Shown here: piece after piece, positions 28,461 through 37,427 of the stretch
Position numbering within the stretch: position 1 is the stretch's first letter
How the letters are laid out: each line of letters starts with the position of its first letter
From: Desulfuromonadales bacterium
Lineage (GTDB): Bacteria; Desulfobacterota; Desulfuromonadia; Desulfuromonadales; BM103
NCBI GenBank assembly: GCA_030145205.1
Contig: JAQYVZ010000012.1
Location: 19,539-83,538 of the forward strand
Length of the DNA: 64,000 nt
Reading direction: 5' to 3'
The notes under the pieces: model-generated
What the model saw: only the letters and a program-made list of their open reading frames with translations
What the model was told of the DNA's origin: nothing
Databases searched by the model: none
Program-made: the position numbers and the translations under genes

Positions 28461-29152
28461 GGAAGAAGCCCCCACGGGTCACTCGGCAAGGCCAGCCAAC
28501 TGAGACAGGCATCCTGCGGGGTGATCCCCGCCAGCGCGCACGCTTTCTCCGCACAGACCCGTTCCACGTACAGGGCCAGTGTCGCACTTAGCCAGGCATC
28601 ATCCAGTCGGAACAGAACTCCGAGCTGGACCGCACGCTTTCCGGAGACATCCCCGGCGGGGAGCTGATAAAGCACCTCGCCCGGCAGATAAAGGCTGCGC
28701 ACGCCCAGAACAACCTCAATTGCCAGGGACTCCCCTGGGGGCGGCTCCTCAGGACAGATCAGCCGCGCACCTCTTCCGGACAGCGACGACAACTCAACCG
28801 ACATCATCTGCCCCGCCACAAACAGCTTGGCCGGCAACTTCAGGGAAATCCGCATCTGGGTCCGCGGCTTCGGGAAAAACTGTTCCTCAATGCATCGGTA
28901 AAGAGCAACCAGCGAAAGCGGTATCTTCAGATGGCGCTCAGCGACCTCCAGGGGTGCCAGCCAGACCCGTTTGTCAGCGGGGATGGGCTCCGCAATTCCC
29001 CATTCGACAAAAACCAGCCCTGCAGAAGGCAGGTGGTCCGTCAGCTCATACTTCCAGTTCTCGAACACCGCCGTCAACAGTTTGGTGACTTCGCGATTGC
29101 GGGTCACCACAGCCAAACTCGGTCGTCTTTTTTTTTGCTTGTCCAGCAACAT
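28457..29152 (-). CDS. PilZ domain protein with a degenerate receiver-like N-terminus
   Basis: The 231-residue protein has a C-terminal PilZ-type c-di-GMP-binding domain (about residues 95-210): an RxxxR start in RTQMRISLKLPA and a (D/N)xSxxG-like SLSGRGARL, in which the first position is serine rather than Asp/Asn. The N-terminal 90 residues (SLAVVTRNREVTKLLTAVF, then LVFVEWG) have the pattern of a response-regulator receiver without the phospho-acceptor aspartate. Two changes could weaken ligand or phosphate control. The gene ends inside the last four bases of the convergent multidomain gene and heads into the phosphatase gene region; a c-di-GMP effector role is inferred. Confidence 0.72.
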   Translation of the reverse strand: MLLDKQKKRRPSLAVVTRNREVTKLLTAVFENWKYELTDHLPSAGLVFVEWGIAEPIPADKRVWLAPLEVAERHLKIPLSLVALYRCIEEQFFPKPRTQMRISLKLPAKLFVAGQMMSVELSSLSGRGARLICPEEPPPGESLAIEVVLGVRSLYLPGEVLYQLPAGDVSGKRAVQLGVLFRLDDAWLSATLALYVERVCAEKACALAGITPQDACLSWLALPSDPWGLLP

Positions 29153-29184
29153 GTTTCCCCCCTCTATTTATACCTGTACCAGGA

Positions 29185-29976
29185 TCACAAGCCTCCACCG
29201 AACGGGTGCATGTCCAGAATAATGGCCGTACAGTCATCAACCGTCGGCTGTCCGGCCAAATGACCGCGTAGCGCGTCAAACACCCCCTCCAGACATTCCA
29301 AGTGATCACCCTGAAGGCTTGCCAGCGCGGTCTCAAGCCGGGTCGCGCCAAAAACATTACCCGCTGGATCCAAACCATCGACCAGACCGTCAGTATAGAG
29401 CAGCAGCCGATCATTCACCTCAAAACGGAAGGTTTGTTCCTCCAGATCCGGCTGATCAAAATAGCCGAGCGGGTGGCCAGTCGTGACCAACTTCAACAGC
29501 GAATCGCCGCGGCGCACCAGGCCAGTCGGGTGGCCGGCACTCACATAACGCATGCTCAAGCTGTCCGGATCGATCACGCCGAAGAACAGGGTCGTCGAAA
29601 AAAAATGGTCGTAAAGCGATGATCGCTTCGCAAAAGATCGCAGGAAACAGTTCAGCTCGGTTACCGTCGCCAGAGGGTCGCAGGTCCCCTGGACCGCCCG
29701 GTGCAGGTAACCGTAAACCAAAGACATGATGATCGAGGCGTGCAGGCCATGGCCGGTCACATCACCGATCAATAGCGCCTGGCAGCCATCTCCGAGCGGG
29801 ATAAAATCATAATAATCGCCGCCAAGCACCGCCGCCATGTGATTCTCAACACCGATGCAGCACCAGTTGCAGAGCGGCGAACTCTTCGGGAAGAGCAGTG
29901 CCTGGACCTCCCCGGCCAGAAGCATATCGATCGGCAGGCTGGTATGGCGGTCCTCCCTGGTCAGCACATCTCCCAT
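29185..29976 (-). CDS. SpoIIE/RsbU-type PP2C serine phosphatase
   Basis: The 263-residue product is a stand-alone PPM/PP2C phosphatase. Metal-binding aspartates lie in LGGDYYDFIPLG, IGDVTGHGLHASIIM and LLLYTDGLVDG, and near the end in VDDCTAIILD. Such enzymes dephosphorylate anti-sigma-factor antagonists or other regulators; the substrate here is unknown and no partner-switching genes adjoin it. It has no sensor domain, though about 35 residues precede the catalytic core. Its first 16 bases overlap the end of ttcA, and the PilZ gene follows 32 bases later, suggesting an operon ttcA-phosphatase-PilZ. Confidence 0.88.
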   Translation of the reverse strand: MGDVLTREDRHTSLPIDMLLAGEVQALLFPKSSPLCNWCCIGVENHMAAVLGGDYYDFIPLGDGCQALLIGDVTGHGLHASIIMSLVYGYLHRAVQGTCDPLATVTELNCFLRSFAKRSSLYDHFFSTTLFFGVIDPDSLSMRYVSAGHPTGLVRRGDSLLKLVTTGHPLGYFDQPDLEEQTFRFEVNDRLLLYTDGLVDGLDPAGNVFGATRLETALASLQGDHLECLEGVFDALRGHLAGQPTVDDCTAIILDMHPFGGGL

Positions 29977-30761
29977 GGGCAGTCCTCCCGTTGTGTTTCA
30001 CACGACTCCATCAAAGCAGAGTCGAGCAAGTGCCGCGGCTGCACATTCGACATAGCCCGCAACAGGCTCTGACGAAGATTGGGAATGTCGCGGCTCAAAT
30101 CGTTGACGAGCCGTTTCATCGCCTGGCGTTTCTGATCAGTCTGGTCGCATACCGGGCAGCTGCAACAAATAATCGGGAGGTCCTGAGAAGCAACCCAGTC
30201 AATTATAGCCTGTTCCGGCACATACACCAGCGGACGGATAACCGTATGCCGGCCATTTTCTGCCAACAGTCGTGGACTCATTGCCGCAAGCCGGCCGACA
30301 TAAAACTGGTTCAGCAGCAGTGTTTCAATTGCGTCATCGAGATGATGACCGAGGGCCAGCTTGTTACAGCCAAGACGATCCATCACGGTGTAAAGCACAC
30401 CCCGCCGCAAGCGGGCACAAAAAGCGCAGTAGGAACTCCCCGGTCGACGCTTCTCGGCGATGATCTCACGGAAATTTGCCGTTTCCAGATGGTAGGGTAT
30501 GTTGAGTTTCTGCAGATACACTTCAAGCAGGTCGACGCGGTAGCCGGGAAAACCAGGATCGACATTCACGGCAATCAGTTCAAACGGAACCGGTGCCCGA
30601 CGATACAAATCTTCCAGCACTTGCAGCAGTAGCCAGGAATCCTTGCCACCGGAAACGGCAACGGCAATCCGGTCATCAGCCTCGATCAGGCCATAATCCC
30701 CGATCGCGCGACCGACCTGCCGGCGAATCTGCCGGAACTGCTGTTCAGCGGGAATGGTCAC
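29961..30761 (-). CDS. ttcA: tRNA 2-thiocytidine biosynthesis protein TtcA
   Basis: The 266-residue product is an ATP-dependent PP-loop enzyme that thiolates cytidine 32 of tRNAs, using a [4Fe-4S] cluster. The PP-loop reads VAVSGGKDSWLLL, and the cluster cysteines lie in SYCAFCARLRRG and in a second pair, CSCPVCDQTDQKRQ. LALGHHLDDAIETLLLNQ is the other family signature. The C-terminus has three extra cysteines in its last 15 residues. It lies upstream of a PP2C gene and shares 16 bases with it. Confidence 0.92.
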   Translation of the reverse strand: MTIPAEQQFRQIRRQVGRAIGDYGLIEADDRIAVAVSGGKDSWLLLQVLEDLYRRAPVPFELIAVNVDPGFPGYRVDLLEVYLQKLNIPYHLETANFREIIAEKRRPGSSYCAFCARLRRGVLYTVMDRLGCNKLALGHHLDDAIETLLLNQFYVGRLAAMSPRLLAENGRHTVIRPLVYVPEQAIIDWVASQDLPIICCSCPVCDQTDQKRQAMKRLVNDLSRDIPNLRQSLLRAMSNVQPRHLLDSALMESCETQREDCPWEMC

Positions 30762-30823
30762 CCGTAGCCCTTTCTATTGTGTTTCCGACATATTAGCTGT
30801 ATTCGTCAGACCAAGGCAAGTGT

Positions 30824-33800
30824 CTAAAATCCGAGGCCCCGCTTCACATCCTCCAAAACTAGATACAAGGTTGGAATCAACAACAGGGTGATGCCGGTCG
30901 CGAACATAATACCGAACGCCAGACTGATCGCCATCGGGATCAAAAACTGCGCCTGCACACTGGTTTCCAGAATCATCGGCATCAGGCCAAAGAAGGTGGT
31001 CAACGAGGTGAGCAGGATCGGCCGGAAACGACGTTGACCCGCGACAATAAGAGCCTCGAAGGTCGGCAGCCCATCACTGCGATGGCGGTTGACGTAATCA
31101 ATCAGCAGCAGAGAATCGTTGACGACCACTCCAGCCAGGGCAACAAGTCCGAAGATGCTCAGGATGCTCAGGTCAAAGCCCATAATGAAGTGACCGATCA
31201 CTGCGCCAACGATCCCGAACGGAATGGCCGCCATAATCAACAGAGGCTGTGCATAGCTGCGAAAAGCAATCGCCAGCAGGGCAAAGATGCCGAGCAGGGC
31301 CATCAGGAAACCGGTCTTCATGCTCTCCATCGATTCCTTGCGGTTCTTGTCTTCCCCTTCCATATCGTAACTCAGTCCCGGATAGTCAGCGATCAGGTCC
31401 GGTAGCTCTTTGCTCTTCAACTCCTCAAGGATTTCCTCGGCGTTGGCGACCTGGCTGTTCACATAGCCTTCAACGCTGATCACCCGCTTGCGGTCAGTCC
31501 GATTGATGGTACTGAACCCGCGACTCTCCACAATTTCTGCCGCCCGGTTCAGCGGGAGTTCACCGCCACCCGGAGTTCGGATACGCAGCTGCTCCAGGTC
31601 CCAAAGCCGTTTCCGGCTCTCCTCCGGGTAGCGCACCTTGATTTTGACCTCGTTGCGCCCGCGCTGCAGCCGTAGCGCTTCGGACCCGTAAAAAGCGGCC
31701 CGCAACTGCCGACCCAGCTCCTGCTCGGTAATCCCAAGCGTCCGCGCCTCCGGCTTGAGATGAACCTTCAGCTCACGCTTGCCAATCGTGTAGTTGTCGG
31801 TAATATCATTGGTTCCTGGGTAGGCGGCAATGGTGGTCTTCAGCCGTTCCGCAGCCTGATCGAGTACATCAAAATCTTCATGGGCCAGCTGGATATTGAT
31901 ATTGGCGCCAAAATGCATCAGGTTCGAAGTGAAGGTCAACGTCTCGACACCGGGGACCTCACCAATTTCCTGCCGCCAACGTTCCGAGATCTCCGAAGCA
32001 ACGATGCTGCGGTTTTCACTCGGGGTCAGGTACATGACAATGCTTGACAGGTTGCCGCCTGAGCTGGTGAAGGTCCCACCCGGGCCGCGGTCCAGAGTCG
32101 AAGAGCCAACCACCGCGTAAACGTTGCGCATAACAGTTTCACCCTCCGGCAGCTGGCTATCGAACTCACGGGCGACCTTCAGACCGGCCTGGACGATGCG
32201 CTCCTGGACCTTGGCCGTCTGGACAACCGGCGTCCCTGGCGCCAGCTCCAGCGCGACCCGGATATCATCACCATCCACCTCCGGCATGAAACGGAATTTA
32301 ACTATGCCACCACCGACCAGGCCGCCACCGGCGACCAGCAGGACGCCGAGTGCCACAGCCACCGTTGCATAACGGTAACGCAGACTCAAATCGAGCAGTC
32401 GCCGGTAAGGGCCTTGGATAAAAACGTCCAGGCGCTCGCCAAAACGACGTCGCAGTCGATCAACTCCCCCAATAAGGCCATGCGTATATTGACGCGGTTT
32501 ACCCAACGCCAGGTGGGCCGGCAGGATAAACAGGCACTCGATCAGCGAGACCAGCAGGATCACGATAACAATTGTCGGAATCACCCCAATGAACTTGCCC
32601 ATAATCCCGCTGATATAAAGCAGCGGCATGAACGCCGTCACCGACGTAAGAATCGCAAAAACCACAGGCAGCGCCACTTCGGTAGCCCCATTTTTTGCCG
32701 CCAGCAGGTAAGGCACACCAGACTGGCGCTGCTCGTAGATGTTCTCGCCAACTACGATCGCATCGTCAACCACGATACCGAGCGCCATAATAAAGGCAAA
32801 CAGCGAGATCATGTTGATCGAGACGTCCATGGCCGGCATGAACATCAGCGCCCCGCAGAAAGAGATCGGGATGCCGAGCATCACCCACAACGCCAGGCGA
32901 ATTTCCAGGAACAGACCCAGCACCAGGAACACCAGCACCAGGCCGATTGTCGCATTCTTGACCAGCAGATCCTTACGACTCTTGAACAATTCCGAGTCGT
33001 CTTTCAATGTATCAACCCGCACAGAAGTCGGCAAATCTGGACGTTTCTGCGCCACAAACTCCTTAACAGTTTCAGCAATTTCAGTCGGCTTCTGATCGCC
33101 GACGCGGTAGACCTTGACCATGGCCGCAGGCTTGCCGTCAAAGGTTGCAAACTGGTCGGTTTCCTCGAAGCTGTCGCGCACCCGGGCAATGTCGCCAAGG
33201 GTTATTTCCGTGCCGGCCTCAGTCGTCAGCACTACGATATCGGCATACTCATGACCGGTGTAGCGCCGCTCCTTGGTCCGAATCAGGATTTCACCACCCG
33301 GCGCCTTGATGGTCCCGCCGGGCAGATCGACAGACGCCTGCCTGACCCGTGAGGCCACCTGATCGAGGGTCAACCCATAACGCCGTAACTGCTCTTCCGA
33401 CAGTTCGATGGCAATTTCGTAAGGACGCACGCCATCAAGATCGACCTGGGTAATATTGGGCAGCAGCAGCAGCTCGTCACGCAACTGCTCCGCCTGTTCC
33501 CGCAAGCTGCGCTCCGGCAAATCACCATAGACGACAACCGAGATGACCTGGCGCCGATTGAGCATCTTGCTGATCACCGGTTCTTCGGAATCCAACGGAA
33601 AGGTCGTGATTCGGTCAACTTCGCTCTTGATGTCCTGCAGGACCGTATCGGCGTCAGCGTTCGTTTCCAGTTCGGCAATCACATAGCCGAAACCTTCTGC
33701 AGCCTGAGCGGTCAACTGCTTGATGCCGTCGATGCCGGTCAGGTTCTCCTCAATCTTGAGGATCACCCCCTCCTCGACTTCTTCCGGACCCGCACCGGGG

Positions 33801-33955
33801 TAGGCAACGTTGACCATGACCCGGTCGAGAGTTACTTCGGGAAAGACTTCCTGCTTGACCTTCGCCCCCATGATCAGACCGCCGACAATCAACACCATCA
33901 TCAGCAGGTTAGCCGCCACATGGTTTTCTGTCATCCAGCGAATGGCTCCATTCAT
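30824..33955 (-). CDS. RND efflux transporter, inner-membrane permease
   Basis: The 1043-residue product is an RND pump of the AcrB/MdtB class with twelve membrane helices, two large periplasmic loops and an internal repeat of the two halves. The proton-relay pair lies in helix 4, MALGIVVDDAIVVGENIYE, and helix 10 has the matching GLVALAGVVVNDSLLLIDYV. The N-terminus begins IRWMTENHVAANLLMMVLI. Such pumps expel drugs, solvents or other amphiphiles and work with the adaptor and outer-membrane channel encoded upstream. The order is tetR, outer-membrane channel, adaptor, permease with gaps of -4, 4 and 2 bases, so the four genes form one operon. The substrate is not predictable. Confidence 0.93.
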   Translation of the reverse strand: MNGAIRWMTENHVAANLLMMVLIVGGLIMGAKVKQEVFPEVTLDRVMVNVAYPGAGPEEVEEGVILKIEENLTGIDGIKQLTAQAAEGFGYVIAELETNADADTVLQDIKSEVDRITTFPLDSEEPVISKMLNRRQVISVVVYGDLPERSLREQAEQLRDELLLLPNITQVDLDGVRPYEIAIELSEEQLRRYGLTLDQVASRVRQASVDLPGGTIKAPGGEILIRTKERRYTGHEYADIVVLTTEAGTEITLGDIARVRDSFEETDQFATFDGKPAAMVKVYRVGDQKPTEIAETVKEFVAQKRPDLPTSVRVDTLKDDSELFKSRKDLLVKNATIGLVLVFLVLGLFLEIRLALWVMLGIPISFCGALMFMPAMDVSINMISLFAFIMALGIVVDDAIVVGENIYEQRQSGVPYLLAAKNGATEVALPVVFAILTSVTAFMPLLYISGIMGKFIGVIPTIVIVILLVSLIECLFILPAHLALGKPRQYTHGLIGGVDRLRRRFGERLDVFIQGPYRRLLDLSLRYRYATVAVALGVLLVAGGGLVGGGIVKFRFMPEVDGDDIRVALELAPGTPVVQTAKVQERIVQAGLKVAREFDSQLPEGETVMRNVYAVVGSSTLDRGPGGTFTSSGGNLSSIVMYLTPSENRSIVASEISERWRQEIGEVPGVETLTFTSNLMHFGANINIQLAHEDFDVLDQAAERLKTTIAAYPGTNDITDNYTIGKRELKVHLKPEARTLGITEQELGRQLRAAFYGSEALRLQRGRNEVKIKVRYPEESRKRLWDLEQLRIRTPGGGELPLNRAAEIVESRGFSTINRTDRKRVISVEGYVNSQVANAEEILEELKSKELPDLIADYPGLSYDMEGEDKNRKESMESMKTGFLMALLGIFALLAIAFRSYAQPLLIMAAIPFGIVGAVIGHFIMGFDLSILSIFGLVALAGVVVNDSLLLIDYVNRHRSDGLPTFEALIVAGQRRFRPILLTSLTTFFGLMPMILETSVQAQFLIPMAISLAFGIMFATGITLLLIPTLYLVLEDVKRGLGF

Positions 33956-33957
33956 GG

Positions 33958-35139
33958 CTATTCCTTCACCGGTTGCGGCCGGAGTTTCATGCCGTCTGCA
34001 GCACCGGACAGGTTGGTCAGCACGATCTTTTCACCCGCCTGCAGCCCACCGGAAAGCAGAACCTCTTCCTTTTCACGGCGTACAACCTCGACACTGCGAA
34101 TCCGCAGTGTCTGCTGCTCGTCCACCACCCAGACGGTATCATGATCATGCAGTGCCAGCCGCGGGACAACCACCACACCGGATAACAAACGTCCCTGCAC
34201 CCGCACCTCAACAAAGGTCCCCGGTGCAAGCTGCACAGCTGTTTTTTCTGCAGAATTGCTGCGCCCGAAAGGATCGGACACGGAGACGACCAGGCTGGCC
34301 ATCCGATTTTGCGGGTTGATGTCACCCAACAAACGCCTCACCTGACCGGTCCAGGTCGAGAGTCGATTGCCAAGAGTCAAACGCACTTCGACACTCACGT
34401 TATTTATCTGCCCGTTGCGCTTGGGAAGGTCAATCCAGTCGAGCTCCTCAAGCGGCAGTGGGACAACAATTTCAACTTCATCAGTACCTCCCAATGTAGC
34501 GACATTGGTCCCCGACTTCACATACTGACCGACCTCCACTTTCTCGGTCCGAACATAGCCGTTGAACGGCGCAACCAGCCGGGTCCGCTTCAGATTCAGC
34601 CCGGCCTGGGAGACAGCCGCCCGTGCCGCAGCGACCTGGGCTTCGGCACTCTTCAGCTGCGGTTCAAAAACCACCAATGGCTCCGGCTCGGACTGCCCCG
34701 GCAGGGCCAGCCGCTGCCACTCGAGCCTGGCCACGTCCGCCTGACCGGCAATTTTGGCCAGCTCCAGCTCCGCCATCGCCTGGTTAGCCCGGGCACTCTC
34801 CAGGGCAAGCTGGTAGTCAGTCGCTTCGATGGCAAACAGCAGCTCACCTGCTTCGACAAATCCCCCGGCGACCATGCGAGGAGACAGTTCGACCACCTGG
34901 CCGCTGACTTGGGGTGTCACGGCAACTTCACGGCTCGGCTGAACGGTCCCGGTGCCAGTCACCATGATAGTTCGTTCGGCTCGGGTCACCTCCATGACCT
35001 CGACCAGCGGTCCGGCAAACTCTTTCTCCTGTGGCTGGGGCAGCTGGCGCGATCTCACCATCATCAGGGTGATGATTATCGCTCCGACAAGAATCAAAAG
35101 AGGTAAAAATATTTTCAGCAGAAGGTCTCGTTTACTCAT
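33958..35139 (-). CDS. Periplasmic adaptor (membrane fusion) protein of RND efflux pump
   Basis: The 393-residue protein has an N-terminal membrane anchor (ILVGAIIITLMMV, residues about 14-27), split lipoyl domains with the coiled-coil hairpin between them (about residues 70-190, QVVELSPRMVAGGFVEAGE and ATLRRT-type second half LVAPFNGYVRTEKV) and a beta-barrel/membrane-proximal C-terminal region. It is a HlyD/MFP-family adaptor that links the RND permease to the outer-membrane channel. It starts four bases after the stop of the channel gene and ends two bases before the permease gene. Confidence 0.92.
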   Translation of the reverse strand: MSKRDLLLKIFLPLLILVGAIIITLMMVRSRQLPQPQEKEFAGPLVEVMEVTRAERTIMVTGTGTVQPSREVAVTPQVSGQVVELSPRMVAGGFVEAGELLFAIEATDYQLALESARANQAMAELELAKIAGQADVARLEWQRLALPGQSEPEPLVVFEPQLKSAEAQVAAARAAVSQAGLNLKRTRLVAPFNGYVRTEKVEVGQYVKSGTNVATLGGTDEVEIVVPLPLEELDWIDLPKRNGQINNVSVEVRLTLGNRLSTWTGQVRRLLGDINPQNRMASLVVSVSDPFGRSNSAEKTAVQLAPGTFVEVRVQGRLLSGVVVVPRLALHDHDTVWVVDEQQTLRIRSVEVVRREKEEVLLSGGLQAGEKIVLTNLSGAADGMKLRPQPVKE

Positions 35140-35143
35140 TGGC

Positions 35144-36544
35144 TCAATCCTGTTCCACCGACATGCGTCGGGTCAGAGCGTCTTCCATCCAGTGACCACC
35201 AAGCGCTTTGGCCAGGGTGATCCGATCGGAAACCAGTTGTCGGCGTGCGCTGAGCAGTTGGCTCTGCGTTGAGATTTGTCCGGCCTGGGCCACCAGAACC
35301 GGCAGGTAATCACTTAATCCGTTCAGATAGTTGTCCAGTGCCAAGCGCAAGCTGCTTTCGGCAGCGTCGGCCTGATCAACCAGAATGGTAATGTGCTGCT
35401 CCGTGGTACGGTTGGCCACCAGACTATCCTCCACTTCGCGGAAGGCATTCAACACTGTCTGCCGATAGCCGGCCAGAGTCTCACGGCGCACCGCCTCCTG
35501 GCGATCGACTTCGGCGCGCCTGCGGCCACCATCCATGATCGGCAGGGCCACACCGGCCAACAGGCTCCAAAAGTCGCCGGTCAGCGGACCGGTGATCAGC
35601 TCCGTGCTGGTACGGCCCAGCGTGCCAAGCAGATTGACGGCCGGCATGCGGTCAGCGATGGCTGCCGCCAAGCGGGCATCGCTGGCCTGCAACCGGGCGA
35701 AGGCCGCCTGGACATCGGGGCGCCGCAGCAGCAGGTTGGCTGGCAGACCCGCATCAAAGCGGGCGGGGGCCTCTGGCAGCTTTTCGATCCTGTCTGCCGA
35801 ACCAATCCCCGGATAATCACCCAGCAGGACGTCAATTGCATGTTCAGCCGCAGCAAGCCGGGCTTCGATGGCCGGTCGGCGGGCGTCCACCGCCAGCAGG
35901 TTCTGACGCGCCTGGTACACATCTACGGCCCCGGTCAGACCTGCCTGATAACGCCGCGTAACTCGCTCCAGAGTGTCGCGAAACGCCGTCTGGTTGGCCG
36001 TGATCAGTTCAAGCTGAGCGTGCTGTTCCACGGCCAGAAAATAGAGGTCGGCCAATTGAGCCGACAAACTGAGAAACAGGGCACGAGCATCCGCCGCCGT
36101 TGCCTCTGCTTCGAGGCTGGCGGCGGTACTGCGTGACGCATATTTCCGCCAGAGATCGAGTTCGTAGGCAACACTCACACTCCCCTGGGCAGTTTCAGTG
36201 AGGAGATCGGTTGCAGAGCGATCCCGACTGGCTTGTCCACTGCCGGTCACGGTCGGCAACTGGCTGGAGCGAGCCCCGCGGAGGCTGGCCCGAGCCTGTT
36301 GCAACCGGGCCATGGCACGCTCGAGACCGAGATTTTCGGCAAACAGCTCCGTCATCAGTTGGTCGAGTCGATGGTCGCCAAACTGCTGCCACCAGAACTC
36401 GCCAGCGACGGATGGCTCCCCAGCCGCCACCCGCCGATACTCATCAGGCAGGTCAAAGCCGAGTTCAACTGGCTCTGGCCGGTGCAGACTGCAGCCAGCC
36501 AGTAACAGAATCCCACAAAGGGACAGGATGCGCTTCAGGTTCAT
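35144..36544 (-). CDS. Outer-membrane efflux lipoprotein (NodT/OprM family)
   Basis: The 466-residue product has a lipoprotein signal with lipobox LLAGC and the TolC-like outer-membrane factor repeat structure: two related halves, each with long alpha-helical segments (for example ARASLRGARSSQLPTVTGSG and the matching QASDARLAAAIADRMPAVNL). The NodT subgroup is lipid-anchored and makes the outer-membrane exit duct of RND pumps. Its ATG overlaps the TGA of the tetR gene by four bases, so its synthesis is coupled to the regulator. Confidence 0.92.
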   Translation of the reverse strand: MNLKRILSLCGILLLAGCSLHRPEPVELGFDLPDEYRRVAAGEPSVAGEFWWQQFGDHRLDQLMTELFAENLGLERAMARLQQARASLRGARSSQLPTVTGSGQASRDRSATDLLTETAQGSVSVAYELDLWRKYASRSTAASLEAEATAADARALFLSLSAQLADLYFLAVEQHAQLELITANQTAFRDTLERVTRRYQAGLTGAVDVYQARQNLLAVDARRPAIEARLAAAEHAIDVLLGDYPGIGSADRIEKLPEAPARFDAGLPANLLLRRPDVQAAFARLQASDARLAAAIADRMPAVNLLGTLGRTSTELITGPLTGDFWSLLAGVALPIMDGGRRRAEVDRQEAVRRETLAGYRQTVLNAFREVEDSLVANRTTEQHITILVDQADAAESSLRLALDNYLNGLSDYLPVLVAQAGQISTQSQLLSARRQLVSDRITLAKALGGHWMEDALTRRMSVEQD

Positions 36545-37176
36545 AGTGGCGCCTCCAACCCGGCCAGGGTGTAATCCAGCAGCATTTCAGTTATGGCATC
36601 GATATCGACATCGGTGTCGACGCCCTCCGGTTTAACTGGCACCCGGTCATTAGAGCGCATCAGATGACTCATTGAGCCGATGGCAAAATGCACCCGCCAG
36701 AACAGGGTCTGACGAGGAACCCCCGGCAAAGCCTGACACGTCAGTTCGAACAGACGCTGAAACAGCGGTGACATCTGCCGCAGAAACACCTGCATTAACA
36801 CGCCGTTCGTGTCGGCGAGCACCTGGCCGATCAGACTCAGGAAATATTCAGCGCCCGACTCGGGGCGACGTAGCTCCAGGGTTGGCGTAATAAATGCTGT
36901 CCAGAGAGCTCGCAGATCCGGCTTTTCGCCCTCTGCTACGGCACGCTGTGCAACCTGCTCAAGTCGATCCTGGCGAATGACATTGAGCGGACCAAGGCGG
37001 CGTGCCATGACCGCTTCAAGCAGGGCCTCTTTGGAACCGAAATGATAGTTGACTGCTGCCAGATTGACTTCAGCCGCACAGGTTATCGCCCGCAGCGAGG
37101 TTGCATGAAAACCGCCGGTGGCAAATAGCCGTTCAGCCACATCCAGAAGGCGCTGTTTGGTATCGGGTTGACTCAT
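36541..37176 (-). CDS. TetR-family repressor of the efflux operon
   Basis: The 211-residue product has an N-terminal TetR helix-turn-helix (about residues 7-53: KQRLLDVAERLFATGGFHAT, then AVNYHFGSKEALLEAVMARR) and a helical ligand-binding domain typical of the CerR/YbiH type. ATG 37176 is chosen because GAGGAG lies six bases before it; a longer frame starting at 37404 has no ribosome site. As first gene of the efflux operon it probably represses its own promoter, perhaps relieved by pump substrates. Palindromic candidate operators lie at 37218-37246. Confidence 0.9.
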   Translation of the reverse strand: MSQPDTKQRLLDVAERLFATGGFHATSLRAITCAAEVNLAAVNYHFGSKEALLEAVMARRLGPLNVIRQDRLEQVAQRAVAEGEKPDLRALWTAFITPTLELRRPESGAEYFLSLIGQVLADTNGVLMQVFLRQMSPLFQRLFELTCQALPGVPRQTLFWRVHFAIGSMSHLMRSNDRVPVKPEGVDTDVDIDAITEMLLDYTLAGLEAPL

Positions 37177-37217
37177 TCCATACTCCTCAGAAAATATCGA
37201 ACAAAGATAAGTATACT

Positions 37218-37246
37218 TCAAACACTTGATTAAAACAAACGTTTGA
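37218..37246. promoter_or_regulatory. Pair of candidate TetR operators
   Basis: Two similar palindromes, TCAAACACTTGA (37218-37229) and ACAAACGTTTGA (37235-37246, core CAAACGTTTG perfect), lie 40-70 bases before the repressor gene. Reading each on the strand that makes them match gives TCAAAC-x-x-TTG. Half-site and spacing fit dimer binding; the assignment to this TetR protein is inference. Confidence 0.5.
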
Positions 37247-37427
37247 GTTTCTCTGCGCTTTTTGGCCAACTGCATGCACATCATCAACTGCGGGAGTTCT
37301 TGACGCTTTTTGAGAATTCGCGTATTTTCACTCGTAATATTAAGTTCTTGATCGCAACACGAGACAATACCGCTAGTGCACCTGTCAGGGTGCATTCTCG
37401 TCAACGAAGATACTCGGGGGAGGCTTC

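Noticed and set aside
36541..37404. Longer TetR protein starting at 37404
   Set aside because: The extra 76 residues do not look like protein, would run over the operators, and GAGGAG fits the ATG at 37176.
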